Assembly (NCBI GenBank): GCA_025980625.1
Contig: JAICXG010000164.1
Span: forward strand, 1-6,242
Direction of reading: 5' to 3'
DNA length: 6,242 nt
Origin: Chthoniobacterales bacterium
GTDB lineage: Bacteria; Verrucomicrobiota; Verrucomicrobiia; Chthoniobacterales; UBA10450
Program-made: the position numbers and the translations under genes
Notes under the pieces: model-generated
Database searches by the model: none
What the model was told of the DNA's origin: nothing
What the model saw: the letters and a program-made list of their open reading frames with translations, nothing else
Shown: positions 1 through 5,538 of the stretch, piece by piece
Layout: every line of letters starts with the position of its first letter
Numbering within the stretch: position 1 is the stretch's first letter

Positions 1-282
1 TACATCGCGCACGTCTTCCCGGGTCCGACGTTTGAGTGGCACGAGGCAAACCCGGGCGCGGCCGAATTGTTCTTCTGGTTGTACTACGCGATGACCGGGC
101 TGCACGCGCTGCATGTCACGATTGGCGTTGGCATCATGCTTACCCTCACCGTGCTGGCGGCGCGGCGACGCTTTGAAAATGGCAACTACATGCCGGTGGA
201 AATCGCCGGGTTGTACTGGCATTTCGTCGACATCGTCTGGGTATTTCTCTTCCCGCTTCTCTACATGGCGGGACACAGGTGA
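1..282 (+). CDS. Haem-copper (cytochrome c/quinol) oxidase subunit III, C-terminal part
   Basis: Partial gene: the reading frame is open from base 1 and ends at TGA 280-282, leaving the last 93 residues. Subunit III is an integral membrane subunit of aa3/caa3/bo3-type terminal oxidases and supports stable oxygen reduction and proton pumping by subunit I. The visible part shows the family's final transmembrane helices: a helix containing the stretch MTGLHALHVTIGVG, a basic cytoplasmic loop (AARRRF), then the very typical ending YWHFVDIVWVFLFPLLYM. The family name rests on these motifs. Whether the enzyme uses cytochrome c or quinol cannot be told, because subunits I and II lie upstream of the window. 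The stop codon overlaps a possible GTG start of the next gene, which indicates translational coupling in one operon. Confidence 0.93.
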   Translation, partial: YIAHVFPGPTFEWHEANPGAAELFFWLYYAMTGLHALHVTIGVGIMLTLTVLAARRRFENGNYMPVEIAGLYWHFVDIVWVFLFPLLYMAGHR

Positions 283-581
283 TAAAAGACATGACCTTTT
301 CGCCCAAACTCTACTGGTCCAACTGCCTCGCCCTTATGCTCCTGCTCGGACTCACCTGGAGTATCGGCTACATCAACTTCGGCCCCTTCAACCTGCTTAT
401 CGCGCTCGCCATCTCGATCACCAAAACGGTTCTCATCGTCCTCTTTTTCATGCACATCAAAGGGAGCAGCCGCATGCTTCACCTCGCCGCTTTCACCGGC
501 GTGATTTGGTGGCTCCTCATGCTCATCCTCACGCTGGCCGACTATCACAGCCGCGGCTGGATCACGAACCCGAAATACTAA
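279..581 (+). CDS. Cytochrome c oxidase subunit IV family protein (prokaryotic type)
   Basis: Small membrane protein of about 96-100 residues with three hydrophobic helices (about residues 14-33, 37-58 and 66-88), matching the size and topology of the bacterial oxidase subunit IV family (COX4_pro; CyoD/CtaF-like). The second helix ends in the family-typical LFFMHIKG, and the third ends just before an ADYHSRGW-type tail. It is an accessory subunit of the terminal oxidase in the inner membrane and probably helps assembly or stability. Two starts are possible: GTG at 279, overlapping the subunit III stop as GTGA, or ATG at 291, which gives MTFSPKLYW and has GGGACACAGG upstream. The sequence does not decide between them, and the upstream one is listed. 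Position directly after subunit III supports the call. No sign of damage. Confidence 0.88.
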   Translation: MIKDMTFSPKLYWSNCLALMLLLGLTWSIGYINFGPFNLLIALAISITKTVLIVLFFMHIKGSSRMLHLAAFTGVIWWLLMLILTLADYHSRGWITNPKY

Positions 582-698
582 AGACAGTCCTCGAACTCGG
601 CGACCGGGCGCGTTCTCGCGCGCGAACTGCGAGCAAAATCAAGGGGAACCGTTTTTCGCGGCTCCGGCGATATTCTTTGCAGAGAAAAAGTTCCGTCG
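582..698. other. Spacer between the oxidase genes and the ASRT-family gene
   Basis: These 117 bases separate two functionally unrelated gene groups, so a terminator and a promoter would be expected here. I see only a short 5-bp GC hairpin (GCGCG 608-612, loop TTCT, CGCGC 617-621) with no T run after it. A TATTCT at 671-676 could be a -10 box, but no -35 box stands at the right distance. No small gene is supported. Confidence 0.4.
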
Positions 699-1073
699 AT
701 GGCAGCAATAGGAAGGAAAAGATGGGCAATCGCAGAGGGCTATATCCCGGGAAAAAGCACCGGGCCCGCCCCGGCCATGACCAGTCACGAAGCCTGTTGC
801 ATCCTTAATGCTTCCAGCCGCACGGCCAAAGTCCGCATCACGATTTTCTTCGAGGACCGCGCGCCGGTTGGTCCTTTTCGCTTCACGGTCGCAGCGCGCC
901 GGACCAGACACCTGCGCTTTAATAACTTCAACGATCCGGAACAAATTCCGCGCGACACCGCTTATTCGAGCCTGATTGAGTCAGACGAGCCCATCGTGGT
1001 CCAACATAGCCGGCTCGATTCGCGCCAGAATGCCAACGCCCTTCTTAGCACGATCGCTTATCCAGTTGCCTAA
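699..1073 (+). CDS. Sensory rhodopsin transducer (ASRT) family protein
   Basis: A 124-residue soluble protein whose sequence follows the Anabaena sensory rhodopsin transducer along its whole length, as I remember that protein: a WAIAEGYIPG-type start, SHEACCILNAS, VRITIFFEDRAPVGPFR, a basic VAARRTRHLRFN strand, then IVVQHSRLDSRQ and the ending ALLSTIAYPVA. In Anabaena the protein is a tetrameric beta-sandwich that binds the light sensor ASR. Comparative work (De Souza, Iyer and Aravind 2009) proposed that the wider family binds small molecules, probably sugar-related, often without a rhodopsin. No rhodopsin gene is in this window. The next gene, a GH15 glucan hydrolase, begins 16 bp downstream, so co-transcription is likely and a carbohydrate-sensing role is plausible but inferred. 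The ATG at 699 fits the family N-terminus; its ribosome binding site is weak (AGAGAAAAAG, 681-690). The stop codon lies inside a GCCTAACG word. Confidence 0.93.
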   Translation: MAAIGRKRWAIAEGYIPGKSTGPAPAMTSHEACCILNASSRTAKVRITIFFEDRAPVGPFRFTVAARRTRHLRFNNFNDPEQIPRDTAYSSLIESDEPIVVQHSRLDSRQNANALLSTIAYPVA

Positions 1074-1089
1074 CGAATGAAGAACTTCA

Positions 1090-3480
1090 ATGCCTGACCA
1101 CCCGGCAAATCCGCCAGACGCGCCGGGCGCTCCCGGGATCGAGCCGCGCTGGACCTCGAGCGCGAAGAGCGGCGTCGGCACCGCCGAAGGGCCCGCCAGC
1201 CAGGTCTGGTTCACCGTCAGCCACGGTGTGTTGAATGAAATCTACGCGCCCGAAATCGATCGCGCCTGCACCCGCGACCTGGAATTCCTCGTCAGCAACG
1301 GGAAAGACTTCTTTTCCGAAGAAAAACGCCATACGACCCATCGCACCGAATATCTCGCTCCCGGCGTCCCGGCTTTTCGCCTAACGAACATATGTGAAGC
1401 AGGCCGTTACCGAATCGAGAAGGAAATTGTAACCGATCCTAAGTTGGACGTTGTCCTCATCCGGACACGATTCATCGCCATCAGCGACGACGACCTCTAT
1501 CTCTATGTTCTGCTCGCGCCGCATCTCAACGATGGCGGCGCGCATAACAGCGCCTGGATCGAAACCCGCTGGGGCCAGACCTTTCTCTCCGCCCAGCGCG
1601 GCAGTTCCGCGCTCGCGCTTGGCTGCTCGGCGCCGTTTTTAAAATGCTCGGCCGGTTATGTCGGCTTTTCCGATGGCTGGCAGGATTTGCATCAGCACAA
1701 ACGGATGGAATGGAGTTATCCGCGCGCCCGCGACGGCAACGTCGCTCTCACCGCCCAGATCGATCTGCAAAGTTGCCAGGGCGAATTTTGTCTCGCGCTC
1801 GGTCTCGATCCTTCCCCGGTCGGCGCGGCCCATCATGTCCGCGCCAGTTTGCTCGATGGATTCGACGCCGCGCGCAACGAATACATCCAGGGCTGGCAGG
1901 CCTGGCACCAGGCGCTCCTCCCGCCGCCGGTGGAGAAGCGAAAGGATGACTTCGATTATTACCAGATCAGCACCGCGGTCCTCCACACTCATCAGGCAAA
2001 AAAGTTTCCCGGCGGCGTCGTCGCGAGTCTTTCCATCCCCTGGGGATTTTCCAAAGGCGACCAGGACCGCGGCGGTTATCATCTCGTCTGGGTGCGCGAT
2101 CTGGCGGAGGTAAGTGGCGCGCTCCTCGCTGCGGGCGCGGGCCGCAGCGCGTCGCAGGTGCTGCGCTTTCTTGCCGTGACTCAGGAGGCGAACGGAAGCT
2201 GGCCGCAAAACATGTGGGTCACCGGCGTGCCTTACTGGCACGGCGTGCAGATGGATGAAAGCGCTTTCCCGATCTTGCTCACCGCGATTGCGCTGCGCGA
2301 AAAGCTGATCGATCACGACGAGCTCGAGCGGCTTTGGCCAATGGTGCGCAAGGCTCTCGTTTACATTGTTGGGAACGGGCCGGCGACCGAGCAGGACCGT
2401 TGGGAAGAAGTGGGCGGTTACTCGCCTTACACCATCGCGGTGGAAATCGCGGCTTTGCTCGAAGCGGCAGAGTTCTCACTCGAGCCGGATTTGTCCGACT
2501 ACCTGCGGTCAACCGCGGACGCCTGGAATGAGAGCATCGAACGATGGACCTACGCCAGCGGGACGGAGCTGGCGAAAGAGTGCGGAGTCGATGGTTACTA
2601 CGTGCGGATCGCTCCCCTAACGAACAAAGGAGAACGCCCGGTTGACGGCAACATCCGGATGAAGAACGTGAGCGAGAATACGACCGTGCCCGCCGCCAGC
2701 GTCGTGGCGGTCGATGCTCTCGCTCTCGTCCGGTTCGGTTTGCGCGCGCCTAACGACCAAAGGATGGCGAACACCGTCCGGGTGATCGATTCGCTCCTCA
2801 AGGTCGAAACGCCAAATGGCCCCTGCTGGCATCGTTATAATCAGGATGGCTACGGCGAGCATGCCGATGGCTCTCCCTTTGATGGCACCGGCATCGGTCG
2901 CGTCTGGCCGCTTCTCACCGGCGAGCGCGCTCATTTTGAGATCGCCGCTGGGCGGATCGACGAAGCGCGGCGGCTTTTGCGGGCGATGGAGAAATTTACC
3001 AGCGACGGCGGGATAATCCCGGAACAAGTCTGGGATTCGCCCGATATTCCGGAACGAAGTCTATGTTTTGGCCGTCCTTCCGGTTCGGGCATGCCGCTGG
3101 TCTGGGCTCACGCTGAATACATCAAGCTGGCGCGCTCCTTGCGCGATCGGCGGATTTTCGACATGCCGCGGGCGGCGGCGCAGCGCTACCTGGTGGAAAA
3201 GAAGTGTTCGCCTCTGGCGATCTGGCAGTTTAGCGATCAGCTTCAGTCGTTAGGCGAAAATAAAAGTCTCCGCCTCCAGGTTGGCGCGCCTGCCACCGTC
3301 CACTGGAGCACCGATGATTGGAAAAGCGCGCACGATTCCGCCACCGTCGATTCCCGTCTCGGCACGTATTATCTCGATCTCTCGCGAGAAAAATTACCGG
3401 CCGGCGGCGAACTCGTTTTTACCTTTTGCTGGCAGGGGAACGAACGCTGGGAAGGCAAAGACTTCCGCATTTCCTTGTAA
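1090..3480 (+). CDS. Glycoside hydrolase family 15 glucan 1,4-alpha-glucosidase (glucoamylase/glucodextranase type)
   Basis: Full-length 796-residue inverting alpha-glucosidase that should release beta-glucose from ends of alpha-glucans. Residues about 12-275 resemble the glucodextranase-type N-terminal beta domain (SGVGTAEGPASQVWFTVSHG; LNEIYAPEID). Residues about 285-690 are the (alpha/alpha)6 catalytic barrel: WGFSKGDQDRGGYHLVWVRD at 318-337 with the substrate-binding R336-D337 pair, SWPQNMW at 370-376, general acid E439 in WEEVGGYSP, and catalytic base E645 in IIPEQVWD. A beta-rich tail (about 700-796) ends in WEGKDFRISL. No signal peptide is visible: the N-terminus is proline-rich and hydrophilic. 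The enzyme may therefore act in the cytoplasm, on glycogen, maltodextrin or imported oligosaccharides. The start at 1090 lies 16 bp after the ASRT-family gene, with a weak GAAGAA upstream. GH15 also includes trehalases and dextran-active enzymes, so the exact substrate is open. Confidence 0.93.
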   Translation: MPDHPANPPDAPGAPGIEPRWTSSAKSGVGTAEGPASQVWFTVSHGVLNEIYAPEIDRACTRDLEFLVSNGKDFFSEEKRHTTHRTEYLAPGVPAFRLTNICEAGRYRIEKEIVTDPKLDVVLIRTRFIAISDDDLYLYVLLAPHLNDGGAHNSAWIETRWGQTFLSAQRGSSALALGCSAPFLKCSAGYVGFSDGWQDLHQHKRMEWSYPRARDGNVALTAQIDLQSCQGEFCLALGLDPSPVGAAHHVRASLLDGFDAARNEYIQGWQAWHQALLPPPVEKRKDDFDYYQISTAVLHTHQAKKFPGGVVASLSIPWGFSKGDQDRGGYHLVWVRDLAEVSGALLAAGAGRSASQVLRFLAVTQEANGSWPQNMWVTGVPYWHGVQMDESAFPILLTAIALREKLIDHDELERLWPMVRKALVYIVGNGPATEQDRWEEVGGYSPYTIAVEIAALLEAAEFSLEPDLSDYLRSTADAWNESIERWTYASGTELAKECGVDGYYVRIAPLTNKGERPVDGNIRMKNVSENTTVPAASVVAVDALALVRFGLRAPNDQRMANTVRVIDSLLKVETPNGPCWHRYNQDGYGEHADGSPFDGTGIGRVWPLLTGERAHFEIAAGRIDEARRLLRAMEKFTSDGGIIPEQVWDSPDIPERSLCFGRPSGSGMPLVWAHAEYIKLARSLRDRRIFDMPRAAAQRYLVEKKCSPLAIWQFSDQLQSLGENKSLRLQVGAPATVHWSTDDWKSAHDSATVDSRLGTYYLDLSREKLPAGGELVFTFCWQGNERWEGKDFRISL

Positions 3481-3563
3481 GGAAAATCTCTCCGAACCCC
3501 GTCCGGCGGCGACGAAAAAGCCGACTCTTTGCGCGCTGCGATTCGATCTCTTGATGCTGAGTT

Positions 3564-5354
3564 ATGAGCGACAAAGTAAGCGACTATCTGATCAAACGAA
3601 TCACCGAATGGGGGATCAAGCGGATCTTTGGCTTCCCCGGCGACGGCATCAACGGCATCATCGGCGCGATCGATCGCGCGGGCGACGCGGTCGAGTACGT
3701 CGAGGTGCGACACGAGGAAATGGGCGCGTTCATGGCCTGCGCGCACGCCAAGTTCACCGGCGAGGTCGGCATCTGTCTCGCCACCTCAGGCCCGGGCGCG
3801 ATTCATCTTTTGAACGGGCTTTACGATGCGAAGATGGATCATCAACCGGTGGTCGCGATCGTTGGCCAATCGGCCCGCGCCGCGATGGGCGGTTCGTTTC
3901 AGCAGGAAGTCGACCTCATTTCGCTCTTCAAAGATGTCGCCAGCAGTTACGTCCAGATGTGCACCGTGCCCGCCCAGGTCCGGCATCTGGTCGACCGCGC
4001 CATCCGCATCGCCAAAGCCGAGCGCACCGTCACCTGTCTTATTTTCCCTAACGACGTCCAGGAACTGGACGCGATGCCTACTCCGCCGCGTAAACATTCC
4101 ACGATTCATTCCGGGCTGAGTTATTCGACCCCGCGGGTGCTCCCGACCGATGCCGACCTGCGCCGCGCCGCCGACCTTCTGAACTCCGGAAAAAAAGTCG
4201 CGATGCTGGTCGGCGCCGGCGCGCTGGGCGCGACCGATGAAGTCATGGAAACAGCGGAACTGCTCGGCGCGGGCGTGGCCAAAGCATTGTTAGGCAAAGC
4301 GGTTTTACCTGACGATTTGCCTTACTGCACCGGACCGATCGGATTGTTAGGCAGCAAGCCCAGTTGGGACATGATGACCGATTGCGACACGCTCCTGATG
4401 GTCGGCTCCAGTTTTCCTTACTCGGAGTTTCTGCCCAAGGAAGGCGCCGCCCGCGGGGTGCAGATCGATATCGATCCCAAGATGATCAACATCCGTTACC
4501 CGATGGAACTGAGCCTGGTCGGCGACAGCGCGGAAACCTTGCGCGCCCTGATCCCGCTCCTCGAACGCAAGACCGATCGTTCCTGGCGCGAGACGATCGA
4601 GAGCGGGCTCAAAGATTGGTGGAAAGTGCTCGAAGCCCGCGCCATGAACAGCGCCGACCCGATCAATCCCGAGCGCGTTTTTTGGGAACTCTCGCCCCGC
4701 CTGCCGGACAATTGCATCCTCACTTCCGATTCCGGTTCATCGGCTAACTGGTTCGCCCGCGATCTCAAAGTCCGGCGCGGCATGATGGCTTCGCTCAGCG
4801 GCAATCTCGCCACCATGGGACCGGGAGTGCCTTATGCGATCGCGGCCAAATTTGCCTGGCCCGATCGCCCGGTCATCGCCCTGGTTGGCGATGGCGCGAT
4901 GTTGATGAATGGAATCAATGGCCTCATCACGATCGCGCATTATTGGAAGGAATGGAGTGACCCGCGTCTTATCGTTCTCGTCCTGGCAAATCGCGATCTG
5001 AATCAGGTCACCTGGGAACAGCGGGTCATGTCGGGCGATCCGAAATATATTGGCTCACAGTTTGTCCCGCCCTTCGCCTTTGCTCGTTATGCAGAGTTAC
5101 TCGGGCTCCGCGGCATTCGGGTCGAGAAACCGGAGCAAATCAATTCGGCCTGGGACGAAGCACTCGCTTCCGATCGGCCGGTGGTCTACGAAGCCCTGAC
5201 CGATCCCGAAGTGCCCACTTTGCCGCCCCACATCAGCTTTGAAGAAGCGAAAAACTTCATGGAATCGATGATCAAAGGCGATCCCGACGCGCCGGGAATG
5301 ATCCGCGGCGCCTTCAAGGAAGCGATGGCCACATTCCTGCCGCACAAGGAGTGA
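3564..5354 (+). CDS. Thiamine-diphosphate-dependent enzyme, pyruvate oxidase/acetolactate synthase-like (PoxB-like)
   Basis: Complete 596-residue protein with the three-domain ThDP fold. The N-terminal PYR domain (about 1-170) has GFPGDG at 23-28 and the cofactor-activating glutamate E51 in VRHEEMGAF. The central domain (about 195-335) has GSSFPYSEFLPKEGAARG followed by VQIDIDP. The C-terminal PP domain (about 365-555) has the Mg/ThDP motif GDG at 442-444, closing at N476 (ANRDLNQVTWEQ). The central segment and the tail LPPHISFEEAKNF (from 553) resemble E. coli pyruvate oxidase PoxB more than catabolic or anabolic acetolactate synthases. Expected chemistry is decarboxylation of pyruvate or another 2-oxoacid; FAD use and the electron acceptor are unknown. 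The GDG-to-Asn spacing is about seven residues longer than in PoxB, and NRD replaces the usual NN. It lies 83 bp after the GH15 gene, so it may be in the same transcript. No clear Shine-Dalgarno sequence precedes the ATG. Confidence 0.87.
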   Translation: MSDKVSDYLIKRITEWGIKRIFGFPGDGINGIIGAIDRAGDAVEYVEVRHEEMGAFMACAHAKFTGEVGICLATSGPGAIHLLNGLYDAKMDHQPVVAIVGQSARAAMGGSFQQEVDLISLFKDVASSYVQMCTVPAQVRHLVDRAIRIAKAERTVTCLIFPNDVQELDAMPTPPRKHSTIHSGLSYSTPRVLPTDADLRRAADLLNSGKKVAMLVGAGALGATDEVMETAELLGAGVAKALLGKAVLPDDLPYCTGPIGLLGSKPSWDMMTDCDTLLMVGSSFPYSEFLPKEGAARGVQIDIDPKMINIRYPMELSLVGDSAETLRALIPLLERKTDRSWRETIESGLKDWWKVLEARAMNSADPINPERVFWELSPRLPDNCILTSDSGSSANWFARDLKVRRGMMASLSGNLATMGPGVPYAIAAKFAWPDRPVIALVGDGAMLMNGINGLITIAHYWKEWSDPRLIVLVLANRDLNQVTWEQRVMSGDPKYIGSQFVPPFAFARYAELLGLRGIRVEKPEQINSAWDEALASDRPVVYEALTDPEVPTLPPHISFEEAKNFMESMIKGDPDAPGMIRGAFKEAMATFLPHKE

Positions 5355-5387
5355 GAGGCGGGGTGAACGGGTTGGTGCGCAGCTTCC

Positions 5388-5536
5388 GGGTAGCGCACGC
5401 GTCTCGCGTGCTGGCGACGGTGTTCCACCGTCGCGAACTTTGCATCAGGCGGTCGCATTTTTCTGAGGTTTATCCGTTTCGAAAAGTTCGTCGCCGCGAG
5501 ACGCGTCGACCAGCGCACGGGACGTATGCGCTACCC
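5388..5536. repeat. REPIN/BIME-like inverted-repeat element with GTAG-footed hairpins
   Basis: A 149-bp imperfect palindrome fills most of the gap between the ThDP enzyme and the enolase-superfamily gene. The ends are a perfect 10-bp inverted repeat, GGGTAGCGCA (5388-5397) and TGCGCTACCC (5527-5536). A second perfect 12-bp pair is ACGCGTCTCGCG (5397-5408) with CGCGAGACGCGT (5495-5506), and a third 8-bp pair is CGAACTTT (5434-5441) with AAAGTTCG (5483-5490). The left half folds into two tight hairpins: a 7-bp stem 5395-5401/5405-5411 with loop TCT, and a 9-bp stem 5414-5422/5426-5434 with loop TTC. The right half has a 6-bp stem, AGCGCA 5512-5517 with TGCGCT 5527-5532. A GTAG foot beside a hairpin, repeated in inverted orientation, is the hallmark of REP doublets moved by RAYT transposases. 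No transposase or clear target duplication is visible here. Other copies in the genome are expected but unproven. Confidence 0.72.
5395..5434 (+). other. Tandem stem-loops in the 3' region of the ThDP-enzyme gene
   Basis: Two perfect GC-rich hairpins lie only two bases apart: GCACGCG-TCT-CGCGTGC (5395-5411) and GCGACGGTG-TTC-CACCGTCGC (5414-5434). They begin about 40 bp after the upstream stop codon. In RNA they could stabilise the 3' end of the upstream transcript or weaken read-through, as REP hairpins are known to do. They are not a classical intrinsic terminator, because only GAACTTT follows and no long T run. They are part of the inverted-repeat element 5388-5536. Confidence 0.5.
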
Positions 5537-5538
5537 AG

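Noticed and set aside
608..621. Hairpin GCGCG-TTCT-CGCGC after the oxidase genes as a terminator
   Set aside because: The stem is only 5 bp and no T run follows.
113..808. Open frame of 231 codons on the + strand across the oxidase genes
   Set aside because: It crosses three conserved genes out of frame and has Arg/His/Pro-rich shadow composition.
699..1073. Light-sensing module
   Set aside because: No seven-helix rhodopsin with a retinal-binding lysine is encoded in the window, so a light-related role cannot be supported.
1077..1097. Mini-frame ATG AAG AAC TTC AAT GCC TGA overlapping the GH15 start, a possible leader peptide
   Set aside because: It has only six codons, with no ribosome binding site and no attenuator structure; it probably arises by chance.
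1639..2316. Open frame of 225 codons on the - strand inside the GH15 gene
   Set aside because: It lies opposite a well-conserved GH15 coding region, has an Arg/Ala-rich composition typical of antisense frames in GC-rich DNA, and shows no recognisable domain.
3281..4051. Open frame of 256 codons on the + strand overlapping the end of the GH15 gene and the start of the ThDP-enzyme gene
   Set aside because: The translation is low-complexity and very Arg-rich, while the other frame carries clear conserved motifs of two known families.
3564..5354. Assignment as anabolic acetolactate synthase large subunit (ilvB)
   Set aside because: No small regulatory subunit gene or other branched-chain amino acid gene is adjacent, and the central domain and tail resemble PoxB more.
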